From Gammaproteobacteria bacterium (GTDB taxonomy: Bacteria > Pseudomonadota > Gammaproteobacteria > Steroidobacterales > Steroidobacteraceae), in the NCBI GenBank assembly GCA_028293725.1, contig JAQGOE010000212.1, forward strand, positions 1 through 43,997: a stretch of 43,997 nt of DNA, written 5' to 3'. This document shows, in pieces, positions 33,452-42,791 of the stretch. How positions within the stretch are numbered: the first letter of the stretch is position 1; every line of letters begins with the position of its first letter. Position numbers and translations under genes: made by a program. The notes under the pieces were generated by a model. It worked only from the letters and a program-made list of their open reading frames with translations. It had not been told where the DNA came from and ran no database searches.

Positions 33452-34480
33452 TTACAGGCCGACGGATGACATGCGCACCGCCACAGGCCCGCCGTCCGGG
33501 GGGTCCAGGGTTACATCATATTGATGCAGCGTGTCCTGGTACACATGACCTTCAACCAACCTCCCCTTGTGTGCCTTGAAATGGAAGCTGTAGTGCTGGC
33601 GGTACGCGCGGCCGTTGCCACGAACGATGATCCCCACCGCTTCGGCACTGATCTCGTCCCCTGCCGCGATCAGCGAATAGACATCCAGAGTCATCGGTTC
33701 CCTGGGATTGCCATGCGCTTTCTGTTGCATCTTGATCATGCCTTCACGGTCCCATCGAGGTGCCCCGTGGAAGGTCCGCAGCTCGGGCGAATAGTCCCCA
33801 CCGATAGCGAAGCTCCACAGTCCTTCAGGGGACCACGTCGCTCGCGTCTCTTCCAGATCGCGGTTGCGAACCGCCGTCAGGAAGCGCCGGACAGCCTTTT
33901 TATTATCCGCGACCCAATCCTCCGCTGCGATGTCAGGTAGCGGGTCGACAGTGTGCTCCTGGGCGACGCCGGCAAGGTTGCCCGCCTTGAGATAGTGCGG
34001 TTGGACTCCGGCTCCCAGGTCGCTCCAGACTTGCCATAGGTGGAACGTATCCTGGTATAGACGGATATCCACGATCCGCCCGTTGATCATTTGAAAATGA
34101 AAGCTGTAGTGTTGTATGTAAGCGTGGCCTGTCGCTGCGCGACAGCCCTTGCCGACCGCTTCGGCGGCGACCGAGTCGCCCTCAGCGATGAGTGAAAGAA
34201 CTTCCAGTGCGAATGGACCCTCGAGCTGCCGTTGGAAGTCCATCTGCATCTCGATCATGCCATCCCGGTCCCATTGAGTCCCTTGCGGAAAGGCGCGCAA
34301 CTGCGGCGAATACACCCCCGCAATCATGAGCGTCAAATGGGCCTCCGGTGCCAGCACCGAGCGCATTGCCATGGCGTCCTTTGCAGGGATTGCAAGGAGA
34401 AAGCGCCGCGCGATATTCTTATTAGCTAACGCGGCCTTGTTGGCCGCCGCAGCCGGACTCGTCGTGCTCGGCTCATTCAT
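33452..34480 (-). CDS. Tandem SnoaL-like (NTF2-fold) protein
   Basis: 342 residues from ATG 34480. The open frame reaches 34846 but that part is antisense-like nonsense over the MFS gene. Two homologous NTF2-like domains are visible: residues about 20-165 and 185-335. Matching segments are YSPQLRAF/YSPELRTF, QWDRDGMIEMQ/RWDREGMIKMQ, AEGDSVAAEAVG/AAGDEISAEAVG, YIQHYSFHF/YRQHYSFHF and LYQDTFHL/VYQDTLHQ. Single-domain relatives hydrolyse, cyclise or bind small polar-hydrophobic molecules. The internal duplication could form a pseudo-dimer. It starts 5 bases after the upstream MFS stop and ends 5 bases before the next MFS start, forming a tight three-gene unit. Confidence 0.88.
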   Translation of the reverse strand: MNEPSTTSPAAAANKAALANKNIARRFLLAIPAKDAMAMRSVLAPEAHLTLMIAGVYSPQLRAFPQGTQWDRDGMIEMQMDFQRQLEGPFALEVLSLIAEGDSVAAEAVGKGCRAATGHAYIQHYSFHFQMINGRIVDIRLYQDTFHLWQVWSDLGAGVQPHYLKAGNLAGVAQEHTVDPLPDIAAEDWVADNKKAVRRFLTAVRNRDLEETRATWSPEGLWSFAIGGDYSPELRTFHGAPRWDREGMIKMQQKAHGNPREPMTLDVYSLIAAGDEISAEAVGIIVRGNGRAYRQHYSFHFKAHKGRLVEGHVYQDTLHQYDVTLDPPDGGPVAVRMSSVGL

Positions 34481-34485
34481 TAATA

Positions 34486-35760
34486 TCACCCACTGACAGG
34501 CGAGGCGACTACAGGCCGTGCCGAGCGAAAGGCCATTACTGCCAGGATCGCCGCCGAGACGACGACAGGTACCGCGCCGACAAAGAGGCCACCGCCGTAG
34601 GACCCCGTCGCGTCCGACGCCCATCCCATCAGCGACGGGCCGGTAAAGCCACCAAAATTGCCCGCGAGATTGATCAACGCAATGCCGGCGGCGGCGCTGG
34701 TGCCTGTCAGAAACGCTGGCGGCAGAGTCCAGAACGGAGCGGTCGTGCCAAGACGTGAAATGACTGCCACGGTCAGTGGGACGAGTGCCCAGGGAGAAGG
34801 CAGCAGCGCTCCGGCACAGCAGAGCCCCAGGGCCTGCGTCAGGCACCCTGCCACGACCACAATTTCACGCCGCTGCGCACGATCCGCCCAGGCTCCCCAG
34901 AGTGGCTGCGAGAGCATGCCCAGGAGAGGCGGTAAAGCAAGGACGAACCCCACGTGGCCGACCGAGAACCCCATTGAGCGAATGATGAGCGGCAGAAAGC
35001 TCCCAAGAACATTGCCGCTGGTGAGCATGCCCAGATAGGCGACCCCCAACAAAACCACCCATACGTTGGTGAGCGCACGCCACCCGAGCCTATGGCCCTG
35101 GGCAGCGGCGACACTCTGGGCTTGCGCAGCAAGCCGCTCAGTGAGCCAGTCCCGTCGCGGCGGCGTTAGCCAGCGTGCATCCGCGGGTCGATCCGGCAGA
35201 AACCTGAAGACGACACAGGCCAACACGACCGTCGGCAGTCCTTCGGCAATGAACAGCCACTGCCAACCTGCCAGCCCCAGGAAGCCATCCAGGGAAAGCA
35301 GTCCGCTGCCCATCGGGCTGCCGAGCACGCTGGCCAGGGAGGTGACCATGAGAATGGACGCCAACACCCTGCCCCGATACTCGCTCGGTAGCCAATAGGT
35401 CAGATAAAGGATGAGTCCCGGAGAGAACCCCGCTTCCGCGATGCCGAGCAGGACTCGCGCAAACGCCAGCTCGCCGCGATTCGATACCAACGCGGTGCCG
35501 GCGGAGCAAAGTCCCCAGACCAACATGAGCAGACTCATCCACCGTCGCGCTCCAACTCGTTGCAATGCCAACGTGCTGGGAATCGCGGCGATCGCGTAGC
35601 CGATCCCGACAAAACCCCCGGCAACACCGAGCGCGGCGTTCGAAAGTCCCAGCGCCTGCTTCATCTGCACGGCGGCCAGGGCGAGATTTCCCCTGTCGAG
35701 CACGTCGAGCACCAGAGCGCTTGCCAGCAGCGGTACGATCCGCCACCGGATCTGGGTCAT
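34486..35760 (-). CDS. MFS transporter (anion:cation symporter type)
   Basis: 424 residues from ATG 35760; an in-frame ATG at 35802 adds 14 residues and neither start has a strong ribosome site. Twelve helices are visible. Helix 1 and its loop VLDVLDRGNLALAAVQMKQAL match the ACS family, with GIGYAIAAIPSTLALQRVGA, FSPGLILYLTYWLPSEYRGR and FLPDRPADARWL further on. ACS members take up organic acids such as tartrate, phthalate or hexuronates with protons. It is first of the three-gene unit with the SnoaL-like protein and an EntS-type exporter, 97 bases after the FecA-type receptor. Confidence 0.88.
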   Translation of the reverse strand: MTQIRWRIVPLLASALVLDVLDRGNLALAAVQMKQALGLSNAALGVAGGFVGIGYAIAAIPSTLALQRVGARRWMSLLMLVWGLCSAGTALVSNRGELAFARVLLGIAEAGFSPGLILYLTYWLPSEYRGRVLASILMVTSLASVLGSPMGSGLLSLDGFLGLAGWQWLFIAEGLPTVVLACVVFRFLPDRPADARWLTPPRRDWLTERLAAQAQSVAAAQGHRLGWRALTNVWVVLLGVAYLGMLTSGNVLGSFLPLIIRSMGFSVGHVGFVLALPPLLGMLSQPLWGAWADRAQRREIVVVAGCLTQALGLCCAGALLPSPWALVPLTVAVISRLGTTAPFWTLPPAFLTGTSAAAGIALINLAGNFGGFTGPSLMGWASDATGSYGGGLFVGAVPVVVSAAILAVMAFRSARPVVASPVSG

Positions 35761-35856
35761 TGTCTCGCGCTCGATACTTTTCACGGTGAGACTCCATTGC
35801 ACCGGTTGGCAGCAGGAGCTGTTCCGGGCTGAACAGTCCGTGTTGCAAGTGTTACC

Positions 35857-38577
35857 TTACCACTGGTAGCGCGCCTGCACCGCGACGTTCCTGGGCTGGT
35901 CGATCTGCAGCAGGGTGCTGCCGTTAGAGGCCGGCAGGCTGGTGCCGCCCGCGCCGCCAAAGATAATGATCTTATCGGTCAGATTCTTGAGGATGACATC
36001 AACCGCCCAGTGCCCATTGGGGCCCTCGAGCGTGAGCCGGCCATCGAGCCGTGCATAGCCGGGTTGCATCTGCTCCGGATCGTCGGTGCCGCCGTTGCCG
36101 TAGAAGTAGTTGGTCGTGGCATTGACATCCGTTTCTGTGATGAAGTGATACCCGCGAGGCAAAGCAGCGGTGTACGAAGCGGTCACGCTGCCGCTCCATG
36201 TTGGTGCGAAGCTCGTGGGTCGCCCGGAGAGATCCTGCAGGGCCGGCACACCGTTCGGGAATTCCTGCTTGCATGCGGCTGCCGTCGGGGCGGTGGTGTG
36301 GCAGTACGTCTCTGCCGCAGTCAACGTGACGTTCGGATAGTTGAGGTAACGCGCGTTGAGATACGTGACCGCGGTCTGGAACCGGAAGCCGCCGAGCACC
36401 CATTCGCCCGAGAGCTCCACGCCCTGCGTGCGCGAGCTGCCCGCATTGGTGATCTCGGAAACGGGGCCGTTAGCGCCGATCAAAAAGTTCGCCACCTGCA
36501 GATCCGTGTAATTGCTGCGGAAGACGTCCAGGTTCAAACGCACGTGATCCTCGAACAAACTGCTCTTGAGGCCGACTTCATAGGCATTGACACGCTCGGG
36601 CTTTATGGGTGGTGTAGGGATACCGCTAGCGGGCGGGACGTATCCGACGTTGGTGGGGACGCCGGCAAGGAAACCGCGCGCGTAGGTCGCATAAAGCATC
36701 ATCGACGGGACGATCTTGTAGTCGATCTCGGCGGACGGCATCCCTGCGTTGTACGAGTCCTGCGCGGTCCAGGCCGGTTTCGGGACCCCCAACAGTTTCG
36801 ACGCCAGAGTCTGGAGGGCGGCAGTTGGCAACGGTACGATGTTGCCGTAGGTTGCGGTGCCGGTACCATCGTACTGCCCGCTTGCGGCGCTCTTGTAGAC
36901 CCAGCTACCCCGCAGGCCCGCGCCCACCTTGAGTTGATCGGTCACATTCCAGTCGAGCGCTGCAAATGCCGCATAGGAATGCTCTGCCTGCTCATAGGGC
37001 TGAGAAGCGCCCAGGGGCAAGTAAGGCCGCAGCGCAGCGTACGCCGCGGTATTCTGGACAGTCGGCGTCTGGTAGAAGTCAGTGAGGTTATTTGCATTAC
37101 CGACCAGGTGGTCGTTCTGGACATAGAGTCCGGCCAGATACTCGAGCGTCTGGCCTTGCGGTGAGGCAATCCGCAGCTCCTGGCTGAACTGGTGATAGGC
37201 ATCTAACACCTGCAGATTCAGCAACTGCAGGGGCGTTCCGTCAGCATCCACGTTTTCCTTGAAATGATAATTGTAGAATCCCGTCACCGACGTCAGGGTG
37301 TGCTCGCCGAGGCGGTAATGCAGGGTCAGCACATCCTCAAACGTGCTCAGGTTGACCCCCTGTCCCGCATTGGTCGTGTCCTTGAAATTGCTGATGCCTA
37401 ACGAATAACCCGCCTTGAGCGCGGCCGCGCAGAAGTTGGCCGCTCCTGGGGGCGCCGCGAACGGCGCCGGCGGTGGACAATCGCCGACCACCCCGCCGTC
37501 GCTGTCGTGGTTGGTGCCACCTTCTACTTTCAACGTAGCGTCGAAGTCCTCCGAAGGACGGTAAAGCAACGTGATCCGGCCGGCCTTGTTGTTCTGATCG
37601 GGCTGATCGCGCCCCGCGTAGGGATCCTTCGCCCAGCCGCTCAAGCCATCGCCGATCGCCGCGATACGTACGGCGAGGTCGGAGTTGAGCGGTATATTCA
37701 GCATGCCCTCGCCGGCGTACTGGCCATATTGCCCATAGAGCGCACGGACGCTGCCGGCGAAGGTGTCCGTCGGTTTCGCGGTCACGATGTTGAGAGCGCC
37801 TGCGACCGCGTTGTTGCCGAAGAAGGTACTCTGGGGCCCTTTCAGGACCTCAACCCGATCGAGATCCAGGAAAGCCTCATCCGCGACACGTGCCCGGCCG
37901 TGATAGATGTCGTCGATGAAGGTGCCGACGGACTGGTCGAAGGTCAGGTTCGAGCCGGAGCCGATACCGCGGATGAAGAACTGGCCGCTCGCACCGGTTG
38001 CGTTGAGTTGGATACCCGGGATCGACTGCGACAACTCGCTGAGCGTTTTGATATTGTAATCAGCCAGTGTCTGGCCGTTGATGACTTCCGCGGATAAGGG
38101 CACTTCCTGCAGATTCTCGGTGCGCTTGCGCGCGGTGACGATAATCTCTTCCAGCAGTATCGGCGCATCCGCCGGCTGCCCAGCGGTAGGGGGCGGATCA
38201 CGGCGCGTGTTAGCCTGGGCCGACTTCTCGACACTTGCCGGCGTCGCGGCAGTGAGAGTCACAGCGCGGCCGCTCGCGTCGTACACATACTTTAGTCCGG
38301 TGCCCGCGACCAGCTGCTGAAGCGCGCTATCCACCGTGAGAGACCCCGTCACGGCGTTGAGCCGCTTGCCCTCGAGGTCTTTCTGTTCAGCGCTGATCGC
38401 TACGCCGGATTGCACCCCAAAGTCTCGCAGCGCGGCCGGGGCGTCTTCCGCGGGGATGTTCCATGAATGAACCTCATTAGCCACCGGCGCGGCTGCGAGC
38501 GCGACTTCGGCCGTAATACACGCTGCGGCCGCCAACAGGCCGTGGACAGTTTTCCATAGGATGCGGTTGTTCGTCAT
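35857..38577 (-). CDS. FecA-type TonB-dependent signalling receptor
   Basis: 906 residues. A signal peptide (LLAAAACITAEVALAAAP) precedes an STN signalling domain at about 35-105 (IPAEDAPAALRDFGVQSGVA, LTVDSALQQLVAGTGLKYVY). A TonB box region EEIIVTARKRTENLQEVPLS and plug follow (LKGPQSTFFGNNAVAGALNI), then the barrel ending QPRNVAVQARYQW. STN-containing receptors both import a ligand and signal through FecR to FecI. The fecR/fecI-type genes are directly upstream on the same strand (89-base gap), so this is a complete cell-surface signalling set. The ligand is unknown; iron chelate is usual, but carbohydrate or other compounds are possible given the adjacent organic-acid-type transporter. Confidence 0.93.
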   Translation of the reverse strand: MTNNRILWKTVHGLLAAAACITAEVALAAAPVANEVHSWNIPAEDAPAALRDFGVQSGVAISAEQKDLEGKRLNAVTGSLTVDSALQQLVAGTGLKYVYDASGRAVTLTAATPASVEKSAQANTRRDPPPTAGQPADAPILLEEIIVTARKRTENLQEVPLSAEVINGQTLADYNIKTLSELSQSIPGIQLNATGASGQFFIRGIGSGSNLTFDQSVGTFIDDIYHGRARVADEAFLDLDRVEVLKGPQSTFFGNNAVAGALNIVTAKPTDTFAGSVRALYGQYGQYAGEGMLNIPLNSDLAVRIAAIGDGLSGWAKDPYAGRDQPDQNNKAGRITLLYRPSEDFDATLKVEGGTNHDSDGGVVGDCPPPAPFAAPPGAANFCAAALKAGYSLGISNFKDTTNAGQGVNLSTFEDVLTLHYRLGEHTLTSVTGFYNYHFKENVDADGTPLQLLNLQVLDAYHQFSQELRIASPQGQTLEYLAGLYVQNDHLVGNANNLTDFYQTPTVQNTAAYAALRPYLPLGASQPYEQAEHSYAAFAALDWNVTDQLKVGAGLRGSWVYKSAASGQYDGTGTATYGNIVPLPTAALQTLASKLLGVPKPAWTAQDSYNAGMPSAEIDYKIVPSMMLYATYARGFLAGVPTNVGYVPPASGIPTPPIKPERVNAYEVGLKSSLFEDHVRLNLDVFRSNYTDLQVANFLIGANGPVSEITNAGSSRTQGVELSGEWVLGGFRFQTAVTYLNARYLNYPNVTLTAAETYCHTTAPTAAACKQEFPNGVPALQDLSGRPTSFAPTWSGSVTASYTAALPRGYHFITETDVNATTNYFYGNGGTDDPEQMQPGYARLDGRLTLEGPNGHWAVDVILKNLTDKIIIFGGAGGTSLPASNGSTLLQIDQPRNVAVQARYQW

Positions 38578-38666
38578 GATCCCTCAAGGGCACAGAATGT
38601 GCGCTACAGAGCGGATGGACGAACAACAACAGCAAATCCCCCAACACCTCTGCGCGGAAATGAGTG

Positions 38667-39680
38667 TTAGTTCACACGGCGCAACAACACGACTTTACCA
38701 CTCCCAACAGCCTCCACGCCCAAGGTCGCGGTCATTGCGGAGACGAAGGTCTGCGTATCGGTCGTGGAAAAGACGCCCGCGATGCGGCGCTCCCCCAACT
38801 CCGGGTCGTCGACCACGATGCGACGGTCCCCATATCGGTTCATCTCTGCGAGTGCCTCACGTAACGGCTCGCCGGCGAACACGACGAGGCGAGTGCGCCA
38901 CGCCAGCCGTTGCCCAATCTGCGAATCGGATAACTGGCCCACCTCGACTCGGCCGCCGGCGCCGATGAGCGCTTTCTGATTCGCGGTGAGACGAAGCGGC
39001 GCTTCGGAGACGCTCCTGTCCACCGGCAGCAACTGAACGATGCCTTCCGTTACCGTGACGTCCGCTGTTGGCTCATCCAGCTGGCGGACGACAAACGCGG
39101 TGCCGACGGCAACCGCAGCCCAATCACGGACTCGAACAGCAAAGGGCCGTTTCGCGTCGTGGGCCACCGTGAACATCACCTCGCCCCGAACGAGACGAAT
39201 GTCGCGACGATCCCGCGTGTATCGCACACGCAACGCCGTCTGCGTGTTCAGGGTCAACACGGATCCATCCGTCAGCACGACTTTCTTCAGTTCGCCGACG
39301 CTGCTGGAGTACCAGGTGCCGCCCCAATTCTCTTCGATCCATCCACGCCCGAGCCACGAGCCGATACCTATGAGCCCGGCCGCTGATGCAGCCGCGACCA
39401 TGATCCTGCGGCGAGTCGTGCTCCCCTGCAGGAGAGGCTCTTTTTGCGGGAGAGACTCCACAACACTGCGACCACCCGCAAGCGCTGCCAGGCGATCGAG
39501 ACGCACAGAAGCAGCCTGGGCGCGGATAATCGCGCCCTGGTGTTTGATATCTGCGGCGACCCACGCCGCGAAGCGACGCTGCTCTTCCTGTGCAAGCGCG
39601 CCGCGCTCCATCACCGCAAGCCAGCGGAGAGCTTCAAGATCGATTTCGTTTAGATCTGTCTGGTTTTCTCCTGCGCTCAT
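38667..39680 (-). CDS. FecR-family anti-sigma/sigma regulator
   Basis: 337 residues from ATG 39680 (an extension to 39725 would start at TTG). The N-terminal cytoplasmic DUF4880-type segment is EALRWLAVMERGALAQEEQR with AWVAADIKHQGAI. A single membrane helix lies at about 105-125 (RRIMVAAASAAGLIGIGSWL). The periplasmic FecR domain follows: VVLTDGSVLTLNTQTALRVR, RDIRLVRGEVMFTVAHDAKR, FAVRVRDWAAVAVGTAFVVR; it closes with a secretin-like piece (LREALAEMNRYGDRRIVVDD). It relays receptor occupancy to the sigma factor and overlaps that gene by 47 bases. Confidence 0.92.
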   Translation of the reverse strand: MSAGENQTDLNEIDLEALRWLAVMERGALAQEEQRRFAAWVAADIKHQGAIIRAQAASVRLDRLAALAGGRSVVESLPQKEPLLQGSTTRRRIMVAAASAAGLIGIGSWLGRGWIEENWGGTWYSSSVGELKKVVLTDGSVLTLNTQTALRVRYTRDRRDIRLVRGEVMFTVAHDAKRPFAVRVRDWAAVAVGTAFVVRQLDEPTADVTVTEGIVQLLPVDRSVSEAPLRLTANQKALIGAGGRVEVGQLSDSQIGQRLAWRTRLVVFAGEPLREALAEMNRYGDRRIVVDDPELGERRIAGVFSTTDTQTFVSAMTATLGVEAVGSGKVVLLRRVN

Positions 39681-40233
39681 AGTCTCGTTCGCTTGTTTGG
39701 CGCTGGGGGGCGATCCCTTCCGCAAATAGCGCCTTCATCACCTGTGCCTGCGCCAGTCCCAGCAGATTTTCTACTGTTTTTTCGGCAATGCCCAGTCTCT
39801 GGGCAATCTCTCGGAGCGACAGGCCCTCGAACTTGCGGAACTGATAAACCGCTCGTCGCTGCGGCGTCAATTTTTCCAGCACGCGCACCAGATGCTCGTA
39901 CTGCTGATGAGCGCTCACCCAGCGCTCGGGTCCAGGGGCTTCATCGATATCGAGGGTATCTATCTCGGCAACGCATTCAATCTGTACCACGCGGGCGCGC
40001 CGCAATTGATCCTGCAGAACGTTGCGAGCCACCGAGTACAGAAACGTGCGGCCATCCCTGATCCGGGTGAAGTCGGTGCTCCACAGTCTTGCGTACGCCT
40101 CCTGGATCAGATCATCGATGTCCTCGGCGCGCAGCGTGCGCGTATAGCGGCCCAACCAGCGACGGACTTCCGCCTCCCAGGGAAGAATGTGATCTGCGAT
40201 CCACTGGTGTCGCAGCCGGGTCAACTCCTCCAT
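39634..40233 (-). CDS. FecI-type ECF sigma factor
   Basis: 199 residues. Region 2 reads RTLRAEDIDDLIQEAYARLW and FLYSVARNVLQDQLRRAR, including the promoter-melting helix. Region 4 reads LEKLTPQRRAVYQFRKFEGL and SLREIAQRLGIAEKTVENLL, the -35 recognition HTH. A basic tail follows (QRQTSERDYERRRKPDRSKR). It should direct RNA polymerase to the fecA-type promoter when signalled by FecR. Gene order sigma, FecR, receptor on one strand is canonical. The gene is divergent from the AraC regulator, 329 bases away. Confidence 0.92.
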   Translation of the reverse strand: MEELTRLRHQWIADHILPWEAEVRRWLGRYTRTLRAEDIDDLIQEAYARLWSTDFTRIRDGRTFLYSVARNVLQDQLRRARVVQIECVAEIDTLDIDEAPGPERWVSAHQQYEHLVRVLEKLTPQRRAVYQFRKFEGLSLREIAQRLGIAEKTVENLLGLAQAQVMKALFAEGIAPQRQTSERDYERRRKPDRSKRNRS

Positions 40234-40562
40234 GAAGTGCTCGTGTCCCTAAGCTCATCCTTGACGATTCCTGACTACTATAAGCGAATAGACGAATCAC
40301 ACAAGCAAAACCCCCACCGATGACGTCGCTGCCGCCGGATACAACCCGACTTGGGGGGAAACGGCTCATGCTTCGTCTATCTCTATGGCGCAAGTCTGCA
40401 CGGCTTCTTCGCGCCCTCCGGCAACCAGGGGCAGCCCGCCAATCCTAACTCCCGCCAGGATCGGGGATGCGGGTCTGCCTTTGGTGCTGGGGCCACTGTT
40501 TGGTATATGGGACAAGTGTTGGGTATGCGGGCGCACATAACGACTTGGCGTGAGCTTTCAGG
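40234..40562. other. 329-bp divergent region between ECF sigma and AraC genes
   Basis: No gene seen. It must contain promoters for both directions. Upstream of the sigma gene on the minus strand a TATAGT is present near 40280 but its -35 partner is weak, and I do not assign a site. Confidence 0.4.
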
Positions 40563-41567
40563 ATGGAGTGCGGTATCGGTGTGATTGTCGATGGCAGTAC
40601 AGGCCCGGTGCGTACAGTGGCCACTCTCGCTGTCCCGCCGCGGGACGCCCCTGCGGCAACTTCCAGGCGCTCAGGAGGCCGCCCCACACTTTCCTGGCAG
40701 CACTTCGAGGATCCATCCGGGCATGGCGCCGTTCAGTTCTCCCGCGTGGCGTGGCTTGGCATCGGCCGAGTGCGAGCGGCAGCGCACCGTGTAGTGAACG
40801 ATCCGCGACGGCTTGGTAATTCGTCCGGCTCGGACGTACACATTGTTCTGCAGGTGAGCGGCACCAGCGTGCTCGAACAGACGGGTCGCATGCTCACGCT
40901 GGAACCCGGGAGCTGGGCCGCTCCACAGGCAGATCACCCTTACACAATGACCAGTCTTGAGCGGACCGAACGTTTGATTTTGGCGATCGGCCGGAAGCAT
41001 CTCTCAGCGGAGCTCTCGACCCAATGGGTCGGGCGTGCTTTCTCTGCCGCGAGCGGCACCGGCCGACTTTTTTTCTCGACTGCGGTCTGCCTCGCCGATG
41101 AGTTGCCTTACATTCGGATCAGCCACGCACGAGCTCTCGCGGACCAACTCACCGCGTTGCTGCACGTCGCCCTGCAGTATGAAATCTCTTTCGGGCCGGT
41201 GGAGCAGAGCGATCTGCGACGCGAGCGAGTGCACCGCTACATTGCGCAGCATCTTCGCGATCCGCAACTGACGGTTGAGCGGATTGCGGCCGATCTCGGC
41301 TGGCCCAGACGCACACTGGCCAGGGTGTTTGCATCGCACGGCGAAACTCTTATGGAGTATGTTTATCACCAGCGGCTGGAAGGCGTTCGCCGGGATTTGT
41401 TGAATCCAATTCTGGAAGCACGCGCCCTGGCCGACATTGCCCGCTCATGGGGCTTTGTCAACTACACCCATTTCTCCGATCGCTTCCGTACGCACTTCGG
41501 GGTCTCTCCGACTACGGTACGCCGGCGCGCGATAGCCGCAAGGGCTGTCGCCTCGCAGGTCGGCTGA
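40563..41567 (+). CDS. AraC-family transcriptional regulator
   Basis: 334 residues if started at ATG 40563; there is no good ribosome site and the first 50 residues are low in conservation, so the start may lie further in. The N-terminal cupin-like sensing part covers about 60-200 (DVHIVLQVSGTSVLEQTGRM, LEPGSWAAPQADHPYTM), the AraC_binding_2 type. Two C-terminal HTH motifs are clear: LTVERIAADLGWPRRTLARV and LADIARSWGFVNYTHFSDRF, followed by RTHFGVSPTTVRRR. It is divergent from the FecI-type gene and could control that neighbourhood or a distant operon; the effector is unknown. Confidence 0.9.
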   Translation: MECGIGVIVDGSTGPVRTVATLAVPPRDAPAATSRRSGGRPTLSWQHFEDPSGHGAVQFSRVAWLGIGRVRAAAHRVVNDPRRLGNSSGSDVHIVLQVSGTSVLEQTGRMLTLEPGSWAAPQADHPYTMTSLERTERLILAIGRKHLSAELSTQWVGRAFSAASGTGRLFFSTAVCLADELPYIRISHARALADQLTALLHVALQYEISFGPVEQSDLRRERVHRYIAQHLRDPQLTVERIAADLGWPRRTLARVFASHGETLMEYVYHQRLEGVRRDLLNPILEARALADIARSWGFVNYTHFSDRFRTHFGVSPTTVRRRAIAARAVASQVG

Positions 41568-41576
41568 AACCGTTGC

Positions 41577-41599
41577 AAAAAACGCCCCTCTAGGGGGCG
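41577..41599 (-). terminator. Possible intrinsic terminator on the minus strand
   Basis: On the minus strand CGCCCC, loop CTAGA, GGGGCG is followed by six T residues (41582-41577). It sits 10 bases after the AraC stop but acts against transcription coming from the right. In the plus direction the hairpin has no T-run. Confidence 0.45.
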
Positions 41600-41718
41600 C
41601 CCGAATCCCGTCAAGGCAAACGAGCACAGCTGTGGCTCAATCTGGGCTTCCAGATGAGCGTCAACTGCTGCCCGGTACGGCTGCGCCGTCAGGCAGATTG
41701 TTGTACGCTGCGTACGCG

Positions 41719-42780
41719 ATGTTGGCCAACCTTTTGCCCGAGTACAAGAAGGCCGAGCAGGCCTTCCGTGGGGCACACGAAGCGCGCGAGCGCCTCGTCT
41801 GCCTGAAGGAGATGCTGCGCACCATCCCGAAGCACAAGGGGACGGAGCACATTCAGGCGGACATCAAGTCGCGGATGCGGCAGCTGACCGATGAGCTCAA
41901 TGCCCCTCACAAGGGACCCACTCACAGCAACGCTGCTCACGCAGTGCGCCGTGAAGGCGCCGCGCAGATCTGCTTGATCGGGTCTCCGAATTCGGGCAAG
42001 TCGAGCCTGCACGCGATCCTGACGGGCTCGAAGTCCGAGATCGGGCCGTTTCCCTATACGACGAAGGAGCCGCTTCCGGGAATGCTGCCCTTCGAGGACA
42101 TCGCGTTCCAACTCGTCGACCTGCCGCCGATTTCAGCCGAGCACCCGCACCCATGGATCGCGGAATTGCTGCAGTCGGCGGATGCCGCGTGGCTGATCGT
42201 CGATCTCGCCGATCCGGCATGCGCCGAGCACTTGCTCTCAATCGTTGCTCAGCTATCAGAGCGTAGGATTACATTGAACGCTGACTGGCCCGGCCTAGGT
42301 GTTAGGTCGGACGCTGCGCTCGCACCACACACAACGATGCACGATACGCTTGCGTCCGACGACGTCCCCGATCCGTTCCGCGTCCACCTTCCCACGCTCC
42401 TCGTGGCGAACAAGAACGATCTCGATACCAACCCCGGGGAAGTGGAGGCGCTCGAAGAATTGACGGGCGCTCGCTTTCCGGCGATCTCCTGCTCGGCCAA
42501 GACGGGCCACGGGCTCGATCATCTAGCACTGTTCATGTTTGAATCGCTGCAGATCGTGCGCGTGTACACGAAGCCACTCGGACAACTCCCTGACCGAAAG
42601 CGGGCTTTCGCCGTACGTCGCGGCGACACCGTGCTCGATGTAGCGCGGCTCGTGTATCAGGATGTAGCCGGCAGGTTCAGGTTCGCACGGGTGTGGGGCA
42701 GCGGCGCATTCGACGGACAGCAGGTGGGGTCGGATCATCTCGTTGCCGACGGCGATATCGTAGAGCTGCATGCAAAGTGA
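41719..42780 (+). CDS. DRG/OBG-like GTPase with C-terminal TGS domain
   Basis: 353 residues from ATG 41719; the frame is open back to 41632. The N-terminal helical hairpin (LLPEYKKAEQAFRGAHEARE) is followed by a G domain: P-loop GSPNSGKSS, switch region PFPYTTKEPLPGM, G3 LVDLPPI, G4 NKND and G5 SCSAKTG. The C-terminal TGS domain (FAVRRGDTVLDVARLVYQDV, VGSDHLVADGDIVEL) closes the protein. DRG/OBG-type GTPases bind ribosomes or RNA. The free-standing DRG form is typical of archaea and eukaryotes, while scattered bacterial copies are poorly studied. G3 lacks the usual Gly after Asp-x-Pro (here LPPI). No operon partner is evident. Confidence 0.85.
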   Translation: MLANLLPEYKKAEQAFRGAHEARERLVCLKEMLRTIPKHKGTEHIQADIKSRMRQLTDELNAPHKGPTHSNAAHAVRREGAAQICLIGSPNSGKSSLHAILTGSKSEIGPFPYTTKEPLPGMLPFEDIAFQLVDLPPISAEHPHPWIAELLQSADAAWLIVDLADPACAEHLLSIVAQLSERRITLNADWPGLGVRSDAALAPHTTMHDTLASDDVPDPFRVHLPTLLVANKNDLDTNPGEVEALEELTGARFPAISCSAKTGHGLDHLALFMFESLQIVRVYTKPLGQLPDRKRAFAVRRGDTVLDVARLVYQDVAGRFRFARVWGSGAFDGQQVGSDHLVADGDIVELHAK

Positions 42781-42791
42781 AGCTACTCAAG

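Noticed and set aside
34481..34846. N-terminal extension of the tandem SnoaL-like protein
   Set aside because: It runs through the coding part of the MFS gene in another frame; ATG 34480 with GGGTGA upstream fits better.
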